Assembly (NCBI GenBank): GCA_900768625.1
Contig: CAAGDO010000065.1
Span: 1 to 31,332, forward strand
DNA length: 31,332 nt
Direction: 5' to 3'
DNA from: Bacteroidaceae bacterium
GTDB lineage: Bacteria; Bacteroidota; Bacteroidia; Bacteroidales; Bacteroidaceae
The notes under the pieces are model-generated. The model did not search any database. It was not told the origin of the DNA and worked only from the letters and a program-made list of their open reading frames with translations. The translations under genes and the position numbers were made by a program. The first letter of the stretch is position 1; each line of letters begins with the position of its first letter. Below are positions 1 to 7,399 of the stretch, in pieces.

Positions 1-754
1 CATCACTGCCCTCATCGCGAGTTCGAACTTCTCCTTCGGAGTCTTTGCCTCCCTCACTTCCGCTGTTGTCATCAGTCCGTAGTCCAGATTGTACTTTAAT
101 GTCAAACGAACCGACCTGCACATGCCCCTTCTTGTAGTTGCCGGCTTCCTTTTGCACCTCGGTGGGGTCGGTGTTCACATCGGCTGACGCGGATTCTATG
201 GCAGATTGGGTGGAATTTTTCGATCTGTTTTCTTGGGTGGATGGGGCGGATTCTGTAACTTTGTCGGTGGAAGAATTATCTTGCAGAGGAGCTGTGCCAT
301 TCTGCTTGCCTCTTTTAGGTTCTGGAACGATGTCACTACTACCGCCAGAGGTATTCTTCTTTTCATACGCCGTAAGTAACCACTGCGGCGTTTTTTCGTT
401 CCCAAGCATTTTGCTTACAACCGCCCTATGAGTATTACTTTCAAAAACAATCCGATTTTCTGACGATACTGCTATGTGCATATCGTTGAGTATTCCTTGT
501 AGATTATCTACTACTTCTGGATGCTTCCTCAGAATTTTCTTTAATCCTGCTTTGTCATTTCCCCATACTAAGGATATATCACCAACTTCACTATGATGAA
601 GGGCGCCAACGGCCTCACCACTCTTTATCTTCCTTAGAAAGTTAATAGCAGATTTTGCTTTTCCTTTAAATTGGTCATAAATATTTCCGAAGATACCTTT
701 CCCGATAGGTTTGATTTCCTCGTTGGCTTCTTCGCCTTGCTCAACATCCGTCTC
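1..754 (-). pseudogene. Polyvalent-protein remnant, second RNase-like module and third acidic linker (runs off left edge)
   Basis: Reading the minus strand from the in-frame TAG at 755-757 gives one uninterrupted frame to base 1, so the reading frame continues outside the window. It begins with an acidic stretch, then a domain at about 712 to 357 with the pattern GNIYDQFKGK, GEAVGALHHSEVGDISLVWG, NRIVFESNTHRAVV and WLLTAYEKK. This is the pattern of the barnase/colicin E5/RelE-like RNase domains found in phage and conjugative-element polyvalent proteins (family known; the exact Pfam name is not certain). A Ser/Thr/Asn-rich linker follows. Next is the segment TEVQKEAGNYKKGHVQVGSF, which resembles the start of the pyrophosphatase-like domain of such proteins but breaks off into an acidic GGKDSEGE linker. 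No good start codon precedes the domain. I infer it is part of a larger inactivated gene with the next three entries. Confidence 0.6.
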
Positions 755-1270
755 CTATTCACGGAGACCTCCTACCGCTGACTCTTCTGATGAAGATTTC
801 TGTTCATCACTGCCCTCATCGCGAGTTCGAACTTCTCCTTCGGAGTCTTTGCCGCCCTCACTTCCGCTGTTGTCATCAGTCCGTTGTCCAGATTGTACTT
901 TAATGTCAAACGAACCGACTTGCACATGCCCCTTCTTGTAGTTGCCAGCTTCCTTTTGCGCCTCTGTAGGTTCGGTGTTTACCTCGGCTGAAGCATCTTC
1001 GATCTGGGCTGAAAGTTTTTTCACCTTCGTTCTCAGAAGATTTATCCCCATTTTCTTGTACTGAATCGGAAATGTCCTTACCTTTGCCATCAGAAGAATC
1101 ATCATCGGGAGCGACAGCCCTGCTCCCTCCATTGGTGCTAGGGGTTACTAGGGTAGTATCAGATGATGATTCTCTTTTTTGTTACTTTGCCTTTGTGAGC
1201 CATCAAAAGCTGTTACAATCCATTTCTTGGTATTGTCGGTTATATTGCCTTGATTGTCCTTACATTCAGA
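755..1270 (-). pseudogene. Polyvalent-protein remnant, middle linker with frameshifts and nonsense codon
   Basis: This stretch joins the two RNase-like modules. Reading on from module 1 requires a frame change near 1270, giving SECKDNQGN and then KKWIVTAFDG. A second change falls at the six-base A run (minus strand) at 1175-1180, and a third at the A run at 1016-1021. After the third, the frame reads NTEPTEAQKEAGNYKKGHVQ and an acidic linker, and stops at TAG 755-757. The paralogous linker near 1650 has CAG at the matching place (REQETDVE versus RE-stop-ETDVE), so the stop is a point mutation. A methionine at 1132 opens a 125-residue frame, but its first 40 residues are out-of-frame sequence, so I do not accept it as a gene. 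Homopolymer sequencing errors could explain two shifts but not the stop. Confidence 0.6.
805..992 (-). repeat. Acidic-linker repeat, copy 2 (copies also at 1-188 and 1704-1799)
   Basis: The sequence from 805 matches that from 1 over roughly 160 bases with only a few differences, then decays to about 188/992. The first 95 bases also match 1704-1799. In translation all three encode the acidic linker containing GGKDSEGE and RTRDEGSDE. Copies 2 and 3 are offset by 804 bases, a whole number of codons. Homology between the copy 1 and copy 2 regions extends on the low-coordinate side across the start of the RNase-like module (about 590-805 against 1490-1704). The duplicated unit is therefore module plus linker. 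Confidence 0.75.
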
Positions 1271-2016
1271 CTTACTACAACGGTATACCCGTCTTTTTCG
1301 AATACGGCCTTATCCCATTTGCTTTTAGCCTCATTTAAAGATCCATTTCTAATGACATCGTCAATAGTAGTCATTGCTTCTTCAACGGAGTCAAAATCAT
1401 TATGAGCCTTTATGTGCTTCTCAATGTTATGGTCGAGTCCTTCAGACCGATCATTGCTACCCCATACAAGGTCAACATCATCGAAACCTTCACGATGGAA
1501 TACACCAAGCAGGTCTCCACTCTTGTGCTTCATCAAGAATTTGAAGGCTTCTTTGATTTTGCCCTTAATTTGGTCATAGATATTTCCAAAGCGACCTTTA
1601 CCGATAGGTTTGATTTCCTCGTTGGCTCCTTCGACATGTTCTACATCCGTTTCCTGCTCACGCTGACCTTCTACTGCCGACTCTTCTGATGAAGATTCCG
1701 ATTCATCACTGCCCTCATCGCGAGTTCGTATTTCTCCTTCGGAGTCTTTGCCTCCCTCACTTTCGCTGTTGTCATCAGTCCGTTGTCCAGATTGTACTTG
1801 ATTGCCTCGATCATGTCGTTGCTCTTCTCTTGTGGAGTCATTTTCTTCTGTTCCATTGTTGTTGTTTGATTGTTGTTCTCTTCTGTTCAAGTCAGCTTCT
1901 ATCTCGTCTGCGTAGCGATTGTAGAACTGCTGCTCGTCAAAGTTATCGTATTTTCTCAATACAGCTGAAACCTCATTGTCACTCTTGACCTCATGGTTAT
2001 TATCTTTGATTTCCAT
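1240..2016 (-). pseudogene. Polyvalent-protein remnant, N-terminal segment and first RNase-like module
   Basis: The frame starting at ATG 2016 (MEIKDNNHE) gives 258 residues. An N-terminal charged region contains FDEQQFYNRYADEIEADLNR. A highly acidic, Ser/Glu-rich linker covers about residues 70-135. A module from about residue 137 (KPIGKGRFGNIYDQIKGK) contains FLMKHKSGDLLGVFH and DDVDLVWGSND. This is a divergent paralogue of the module at 357-712: same fold signature, but HREGFDDVDLVWG in place of HHSEVGDISLVWG. The frame then runs into nonsense (VSLNVRTIKAI) while another frame continues the domain ending (KKWIVTAFDG), so the module has lost its last strand through a frameshift near 1270. 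An RNase or toxin-like role is inferred from fold only. The product is probably inactive. Confidence 0.55.
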
Positions 2017-2420
2017 GCGCTCGGTCTCTCTGGGTCTTGCTGAGGGCTTGGTTTGGGTTGCGATTTCATATCTGTATTCGGTAAAGGTTGGGATTTTTCA
2101 AAAATATCCGTACCTTTGTCCTGTCCATCAAGAGCAGATAAATCGAGATTGGCGGGTTCTTCGTTTGGAGAATGACAGATGGAGGTTATTTTCGTCCTCC
2201 GATGGTCTTTCTATTGCCACATGGGGTAATTGCCCTTGTGGCATATTTTCAAACATTTCCTGGCATTGTACTGAGAAAATCGTTACCTTTGCCATCAGAA
2301 GTACTTCTATCTAAGACATTCGCAAGAATGTCACGATAAAGGGCAATACCTCCGTGAGGCTTCTGCGCTGCGGTTTGAAGGGTATTGTCCTTCTTTTTAT
2401 CCAGAAAGAGATAGGGGATG
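2017..2420 (-). pseudogene. Further decayed upstream part of the polyvalent protein
   Basis: No complete gene fits here, but short minus-strand frames read like mobile-element protein in three successive frames. The first is LDKKKDNTLQ, KPHGGIALYRDILANVLDR and SDGKGNDF (about 2405-2270). The second is QEMFENMPQGQLPHVAIERP (about 2265-2170). The third is ANLDLSALDGQDKGTDIFEK followed by a Pro/Gln-rich stretch (about 2150-2030). The third leads almost directly into the MEIKDNN frame by another frame change. The 19-base string at 2283-2301 recurs exactly at 1078-1096, linking this part to the linker downstream. I interpret it as the continuation of the same broken coding region. The original N-terminus was not found. 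Confidence 0.4.
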
Positions 2421-2862
2421 GAGACCAAGCTTCTGATTTGCTTTTGTTACGTCTGGAAGACGATGTTATTCAGTTATGATGTCAAATCTGTGACATTTGA
2501 AAAGGGGGGCTGTATGCCACCCAGTAGTGGTGACTGTTCTCCTTCCTGTGAAGACAATGCGCCTTTGGGCTTTCTTATCCTACGGAGTACGCATTTATAG
2601 ATCTTATCGATGTTCATTCGGATGAAGGGGAGTATGAATTTAAGGAATAAATTACATGAAGACCACACGTTCTTTTTATTCATAAAAGCCATCTTTGTCA
2701 ATCAAATCCATATTGTTCAAATGTTCATAGACCAACAACGAAGGAAGAAAACGGAACAACTGCCAACAAAGATGGTCGAGAGCCTTGACTTTCTTGTGTG
2801 GCGGGCGTAAGGAAACGATTTTTTTATATACCTTTGTAAGCGAAAAACATTTCCATATACAC
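2421..2862. other. Spacer without a convincing gene
   Basis: This 440-bp stretch lies between the mobile-element remnant and the GH84 gene. Short frames exist on both strands: 66 residues on plus at 2610-2810 and a minus frame ending at 2676. They overlap each other and have no recognisable motif or export signal. The minus frame would also have to begin inside the GH84 signal peptide. The only feature I would stand behind is the GH84 promoter element near its right end. Confidence 0.5.
2829..2836 (+). promoter_or_regulatory. Bacteroides-type -7 element of the GH84 gene
   Basis: TACCTTTG matches the Bacteroidota -7 consensus TAnnTTTG and lies 26 bp before the ATG at 2863. No matching TTTG is seen at the usual 19-21 bp upstream, so the call rests on the -7 box and its position. 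The resulting leader would be about 20 nt. Confidence 0.4.
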
Positions 2863-5094
2863 ATGAAACACCAATCCCTATGGGCAGGCATGCTGCTTGC
2901 CACTTTATCCGCTGCGCCGGCTTTTGCCCAGTTCTCTCTGGTCAATCCCGTTCCGCAGGATGTTCAGATCTCTGCCAAGCAGGTTCAGTTGCACTTCCCC
3001 CAGCAGTGGGCTTTGAAGGTCGATGCCCAGCGTGGTTCTTCGTTTGCCGTAGCGGCACTGAAGGACGGCATGTCGGGACTGACCTACGCGTCAGATGCGA
3101 AGTTCGTTGTGACCGTGGGCGTGAAGGGCGACAAATCCGTGAAGAAATTTGCCGGTCGTGTTCCGAAGAAGACAGAAGGCTATTGGCTGGAAGTGACCGA
3201 GAATGGTGCCACTGTCGTTGGCGCAGACGAGGAAGGTCTCTTCTATGGCGTGCAGACGCTTCTCGCTTCGATGAAGGAAGGAAAACTTCAGGCCGGCGTT
3301 GTCAAGGACTGGCCCGATGTGCCTTTCCGTGGAACAGTGGAGGGCTTCTACGGAACGCCTTGGAGCCATCAGGCCCGTCTGAGCCAGATTGAATTCTACG
3401 GACGCAACAAGATGAATGTCTACATCTATGGTCCGAAGGATGACCCCTATCATCGTGCACAATGGCGTGTGGCTTATCCTGAGGCTGAGGCCAAACGTAT
3501 TCAGGAACTCAATGAGCATGCGAAGACCAACGGCGTGAAGTTCTATTGGGCTATCCATCCGGGTGTTGACATCCATTGGAACAATGAGGACCGCGACAAT
3601 CTGGTGAACAAACTGGAGAAGATGTATGCTCTTGGCATCCGTTCGTTTGCCGTTTTCTTTGACGACATATGGGGCGAAGGAGCAAAGGCTGACAAACAGG
3701 CTGAACTGCTCAACTACGTGAACAAGGCTTTCATTCATAAGCACCACGATATTTCTCCGCTCATCATGTGTCCTACGGAGTACAACCGTGCATGGGCCAA
3801 CGACGAGAAGGGTTATCTGCGCACCTTGGGTACAAAGATGGACAAGGACATTCAGATCATGTGGACGGGTAACTCGGTGGTTCATTGCATTGACAAGGAA
3901 TCGATGGAATGGATCAACAAGCGCATCGAGCGCAAGGCTTACATCTGGTGGAACTTCCCCGTAAGCGACTTTGTGCGTGACCACATTCTTCTTGGTCCGG
4001 CTTACGGAAATGGTCTGGACATCGCTGATGATGTTTCGGGCTTCGTTTCAAACCCGATGGAGCATGCTGAGGCTTCCAAGATTTCCCTTTACGGCATTGC
4101 TGACTATGCTTGGAACATGAAGGCTTACGATTCGCAGCGCGATTGGGAAAAGGGACTGCAGGCCGTTCTTCCTGGAAACTATCAGGCATTGCGTACGTTT
4201 GCTCTCTACAACAAGGATCTCGGTGCCAACGGACATGGTTTCCGCCGTGAAGAGGGTGATGAATTGAAGGATCTTGCAGAGAAGGTTCTGAAGGGTGATG
4301 TTGCGGCTTTGGACGAATTGCAGACCAAGTGCAGCGACTTGAAGATTGCTTCAGACATTCTGCTGGGTGACAAGGCTAACCCCGAACTGGTTCGCGAACT
4401 TCGTCCGTGGTTGCTTCAGGGACGCAATGTGGCAGACTATGGCGTGGCAGTTTGTATGCTGGCCAAGTGTCAGGCTTCCGCAGCAGGAAAGACGGCTTAT
4501 CCTTCTTTCACCAATCTCTATGCTCAGGCGCTTTCAATCCAGCAGCAGATGTATGACCTCGAGAATTCTTCTGTTCGTCATGCTCTCCAGCCCGGCATCA
4601 AGGTGGCTTCGAAGGTTTTGCTCCCCACGCTCAACAAGCTTTTCACCAAGGTCGTTGACCAGTACAATGCTGCTAATGGTACGAAGCTTGTGAATTCAGC
4701 AGAATACAATCCTTACAAGATGGTGAGCAACGTTGACCAGCTTCGCCTGCTTCCGATCACGGTGCGTGGAAACGAGGTGACGGTCGCTCCTTCCAATGAG
4801 GTGATCAATTGGCAGAAGGATGGTATGATGACCATCGAGAGCGAAACGACTCTCACGCTTCAGGGCATGGAGTTCAACTTGGGCGTTCCTGGCGTAGCCG
4901 CCAATTTCAAGCTTGAGGTGTTCTCTGATGGCGAATGGAAGACGGTGAGCTTGTTGCACTACAAGGAGGACGATCCTGTCATCCACACAGGTAATGAATT
5001 GGGCGGTATGAAAGCCACCAAGATCCGTGTCACCAACGTGGCAGGAAAGGAACTTAAGGTCTACTTCCGCAAATTCCGCTTTGTGAAGGGCTAA
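2863..5094 (+). CDS. Secreted GH84 beta-N-acetylglucosaminidase (O-GlcNAcase/hyaluronidase-type)
   Basis: This 743-residue enzyme removes terminal beta-linked N-acetylglucosamine from glycans, in this phylum usually host or bacterial glycoconjugates in the periplasm. A signal peptide covers residues 1-22 (ending AFA, mature start QFSLVNP). Residues about 25-150 are the GH20b-like N-terminal domain. The GH84 barrel starts at RGTVEGFYGTPWS (156-168), continues with NVYIYGPKDDPYH (185-197), and carries the adjacent catalytic aspartates in FAVFFDDIWG (Asp267-Asp268), as needed for substrate-assisted catalysis. Helical and C-terminal beta domains follow. Length and layout match the Bacteroides GH84 enzymes. 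An upstream in-frame ATG at 2785 would put 26 unlikely residues before the signal peptide, so I chose 2863. It is a single gene with its own -7 element and terminator. The family is secure; the natural substrate is not known. Confidence 0.93.
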   Translation: MKHQSLWAGMLLATLSAAPAFAQFSLVNPVPQDVQISAKQVQLHFPQQWALKVDAQRGSSFAVAALKDGMSGLTYASDAKFVVTVGVKGDKSVKKFAGRVPKKTEGYWLEVTENGATVVGADEEGLFYGVQTLLASMKEGKLQAGVVKDWPDVPFRGTVEGFYGTPWSHQARLSQIEFYGRNKMNVYIYGPKDDPYHRAQWRVAYPEAEAKRIQELNEHAKTNGVKFYWAIHPGVDIHWNNEDRDNLVNKLEKMYALGIRSFAVFFDDIWGEGAKADKQAELLNYVNKAFIHKHHDISPLIMCPTEYNRAWANDEKGYLRTLGTKMDKDIQIMWTGNSVVHCIDKESMEWINKRIERKAYIWWNFPVSDFVRDHILLGPAYGNGLDIADDVSGFVSNPMEHAEASKISLYGIADYAWNMKAYDSQRDWEKGLQAVLPGNYQALRTFALYNKDLGANGHGFRREEGDELKDLAEKVLKGDVAALDELQTKCSDLKIASDILLGDKANPELVRELRPWLLQGRNVADYGVAVCMLAKCQASAAGKTAYPSFTNLYAQALSIQQQMYDLENSSVRHALQPGIKVASKVLLPTLNKLFTKVVDQYNAANGTKLVNSAEYNPYKMVSNVDQLRLLPITVRGNEVTVAPSNEVINWQKDGMMTIESETTLTLQGMEFNLGVPGVAANFKLEVFSDGEWKTVSLLHYKEDDPVIHTGNELGGMKATKIRVTNVAGKELKVYFRKFRFVKG

Positions 5095-5102
5095 CCAGAA
5101 TA

Positions 5103-5140
5103 AAAAGCACGGCAGAACGATTGGTTCTGCCGTGCTTTTT
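5103..5140 (+). terminator. Rho-independent terminator of the GH84 gene
   Basis: There is a perfect 12-bp stem, GCACGGCAGAAC (5107-5118) with GTTCTGCCGTGC (5124-5135), and a 5-nt loop. It is flanked by A and T runs and lies 12 bp after the stop codon. Confidence 0.9.
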
Positions 5141-5179
5141 CCTTTTAACACTGCAAGGGGGCACAGGCCCGTAGTGATG

Positions 5180-5249
5180 AAAAAAAAAGATACGGTATTT
5201 CGCGTTGGCTTTATCCTCTGAAGATAAGCTGAAACGTGAAGTACCGTAT
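5180..5249 (-). terminator. Terminator of the Asp-box T9SS gene
   Basis: A long, slightly imperfect stem pairs 5190-5206 with 5233-5249. An inner stem (GCTTATC with GATAAAGC on the minus strand) lies inside it. Read on the minus strand the hairpin is followed by nine T residues (5181-5189). It lies about 30 bp past the stop at 5279. Confidence 0.75.
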
Positions 5250-5278
5250 ATTCTTATTGGGTGGGGGCTATGTCATCA

Positions 5279-6694
5279 TCATTTGATGACAAACTTGCCC
5301 GTTTTCGCATTCTGACCCGTGCCGAGATGGAAGGTATAGACACCTGCTTGGTCTACGTTGATGCTTTCCTGACCATTGACGGCCTGACGTGCAACGCAAC
5401 GACCTGCTGTGTCCCAAAGGGTGAGGACGGCTGCGCCTTCTGCCTTTACGTTGACTTTGTGGCCGTCAATAGTGAGCGAGGGTGCATTGCCTTCTGCGGG
5501 ATGGGCTTCGATTCCTGAGAGTTTGTTGTCAAGGTCGGAGCGATTGATCTTGTAGAGTCCGCTACCATTACCTCCAGGGTTGTTGTACAAGGCAAGGTAA
5601 ATGCAATCTTCAGTTGGTATGATGGTTATCGGAGAGAGGAAGATGGGATCCATATCAGGATTGCTCTGCATGGTGGGGAGACCTTCAAACAATTCATACC
5701 ATGATTCGCCTTCATTGGGAGTGAAGTACATACCTGTCATCTGCATACCAGCGTAGATGTTATGGTCATCGCATGCGAGGGCGCGGACGTTGTTGTCGCG
5801 CTTGCCTTCGGGACGATTCAGTTCACCCCATTCTCCGTTTTCGTCGAGGGTGACAAGGAAGGGGGAATTGAACGTTTCGTTCATGACGGAACGGCCGAGA
5901 ATCAGCTTGTTCTTGAACTGTGTGGATACCGCCATGAAGTTGCTGTCATTGCGGATGATGTTCCACTTCATGGTGGCTTCGTCAAGTTCGAACACGAAGT
6001 AGATGCCAAAGGCATACAGATGGCCATTGTAGCTGACAAGCTGGTAGATGTTCTCCGTCATGAGGTTCTTCTTGCCGTCGCCTTCTTCGCCATCGCCAGT
6101 GGACTCTTCTGCATGTGGGCGTACGTCAGCAAGGCCTACGATGTGGCTGGTCTCTTTCTTCTTGTTGTCGAGTTCGTACTGAAGGGAAGCAAGGTCTGTC
6201 TTCTTCCAGGTTTCACCAAAGTCTTCCGTATAGACGATACCACCACCGCAGAAATCGCCTACGAAGAGCTTGCCCTTGTGGACTGCCATGGCGTAGGCAA
6301 CCGTTTGCTGGGCATTACTTCCCAAGACGTCGTTGACAGCTTCGGAATAGAACATGTTCTTCCAAGTCTTGCCTTCATCCTCAGAGCGGGCGATGCAGGT
6401 GCCTTGACCGGCTGCAAAGATGTATTTGTCGAAGTGCAGGAACTTGCTGTAGCAGAAGTCAAAAGCTTCAGTCTTGTTCCAGGTGCTTCCCTTGTCGGTT
6501 GAGAGGTAGATACCTCCACTGCCGTCAAACTGATAGTCGGAAATCAGAAGATTGCCCGATGGGGTTACGTCTGCTGCATACGTGGCATCCTGGTCTTTGA
6601 CCAATGTCCACTGGGCTGATGCTTGCTGCTGCATCAGGAATGCTCCTCCGAGCAAGAGTGTGCGGAGTGCCAGATTGAGGTAGTGCTTCTTCAT
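5279..6694 (-). CDS. Secreted Asp-box (BNR-like) beta-propeller protein with T9SS-type C-terminal domain
   Basis: The product is 471 residues with a signal peptide (residues 1-27, ending ASA before QWTLV). Four Asp-box motifs (S-x-D-x-G-x-T-W type) are visible: STDKGSTW 65-72, SEDEGKTW 104-111, TEDFGETW 156-163 and TPNEGESW 325-332. This is the pattern of sialidase-like or sortilin-like propellers. The last 65 residues (SLTIDGHKVNV, VLTLWDTAGR, VYTFHL, KTGKFVIK) resemble the T9SS type A sorting domain, which directs export across the outer membrane and surface attachment. I see no sialidase arginine triad or RIP motif, so enzymatic activity is not supported; a surface binding role is as likely. 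It lies 103 bp downstream of the BatD-like gene on the same strand, so co-transcription is possible. Confidence 0.75.
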   Translation of the reverse strand: MKKHYLNLALRTLLLGGAFLMQQQASAQWTLVKDQDATYAADVTPSGNLLISDYQFDGSGGIYLSTDKGSTWNKTEAFDFCYSKFLHFDKYIFAAGQGTCIARSEDEGKTWKNMFYSEAVNDVLGSNAQQTVAYAMAVHKGKLFVGDFCGGGIVYTEDFGETWKKTDLASLQYELDNKKKETSHIVGLADVRPHAEESTGDGEEGDGKKNLMTENIYQLVSYNGHLYAFGIYFVFELDEATMKWNIIRNDSNFMAVSTQFKNKLILGRSVMNETFNSPFLVTLDENGEWGELNRPEGKRDNNVRALACDDHNIYAGMQMTGMYFTPNEGESWYELFEGLPTMQSNPDMDPIFLSPITIIPTEDCIYLALYNNPGGNGSGLYKINRSDLDNKLSGIEAHPAEGNAPSLTIDGHKVNVKAEGAAVLTLWDTAGRCVARQAVNGQESINVDQAGVYTFHLGTGQNAKTGKFVIK

Positions 6695-6797
6695 GTGTCT
6701 GTAGTTTTAGTTAGTATGACAAGAAGGGGGTTGGACTTCCTGCGTTTTTAGGTTTGTTGATTTCTCTTCTGGGGAAAATACTTTGCTCAAGGGGGGA

Positions 6798-7343
6798 TTA
6801 CAACATGGTGCCTCCTGAGCGCAGGATTTCCTGTGTGCTTCTTCTGGGCTTTTCTTTTGCTTCGAAAGTGAAGGTTTCGCTGGTGCCTTTTTCTTTGTGT
6901 TCTTTGTATTCAGGAGTGGCTCCCATCATCTGGTCAAAGAGGTCGGGCATACGCACCACTTGCTGTAGGGTTGCAGAGAATTTGAGTGGAGGTATGCTGT
7001 AGTGTCCGACGGAATTGGGGGCTACGACATATTGATCCCAAACCAACGTGTAGTATACCTTTCCTCCCTCTCGGGTGCGTCCGGCTGTGGAGTTACGGTC
7101 GATGTTGAGACGGCGGTATGTGCATTTCCCGCCGTTCTTTCCCGTCACCTTGAATGTTGAGTTGCATTCGGCCTCGGCTATGGGGTGTTGTGCGTACAGC
7201 ACAACACTGACCAGCATGCTGTCGCCTGCAATGAGTGTGGTGCGGTCGGGCAGAATCCGTGCAAATAGGGCAGGGGTTCCTTTTTCCGCACTTGCTGTGG
7301 CGAAGGTGACGATGAAGAGCAGAAGGGTGATGATTCGATTCAT
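6798..7343 (-). CDS. Exported BatD-like protein of unknown function
   Basis: The product is 181 residues with an N-terminal signal peptide (MNRIITLLLFIVTFATASA, mature start EKGTP). The region ARILPDRTTLIAGDSMLVSV resembles the first Ig-like repeat of BatD/oxygen-tolerance proteins (a ligand-binding or adhesion-like beta sandwich). The later VYYTLVWDQYVVAP and HYSIPPLKFSA strands are also typical of that family. It is much shorter than full BatD, which has several repeats and a transmembrane anchor. No membrane helix follows, so it is probably periplasmic. The frame can be extended upstream into nadE, but the signal peptide fixes the start at 7343. It lies 56 bp after nadE on the same strand. 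The BatD relation is tentative. Confidence 0.6.
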   Translation of the reverse strand: MNRIITLLLFIVTFATASAEKGTPALFARILPDRTTLIAGDSMLVSVVLYAQHPIAEAECNSTFKVTGKNGGKCTYRRLNIDRNSTAGRTREGGKVYYTLVWDQYVVAPNSVGHYSIPPLKFSATLQQVVRMPDLFDQMMGATPEYKEHKEKGTSETFTFEAKEKPRRSTQEILRSGGTML

Positions 7344-7371
7344 TTGCAGAGGATGATGCTTAGTGAATGCG

Positions 7372-7397
7372 GAGTACGGCGATGTGTCGCCGTACTC
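7372..7397 (-). other. Perfect hairpin between nadE and the BatD-like gene
   Basis: An 11-bp perfect stem, GAGTACGGCGA (7372-7382) with TCGCCGTACTC (7387-7397), closes a 4-nt loop. It starts 2 bp downstream of the nadE stop. There is no T run on either strand, so it is more likely an intercistronic stability or processing hairpin than a terminator. Confidence 0.5.
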
Positions 7398-7399
7398 GT

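Noticed and set aside
755..1132. A 125-residue protein from ATG 1132
   Set aside because: The first third is out-of-frame sequence. The rest continues the broken polyvalent protein, so it is a fragment and not an independent gene.
2610..2945. Overlapping short frames on both strands upstream of GH84
   Set aside because: The two overlap in antisense, neither has a motif, and the minus one would have to start inside the GH84 signal-peptide region.
3091..3984. A 297-codon minus-strand frame inside GH84
   Set aside because: It is fully antisense to a gene with clear GH84 motifs, and its translation has no family pattern. Long antisense frames are expected from the codon bias of this GC level.
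5762..6502. A 246-codon plus-strand frame inside the Asp-box gene
   Set aside because: It is antisense to a protein with signal peptide, Asp-boxes and T9SS tail. No motif is visible in the antisense product.
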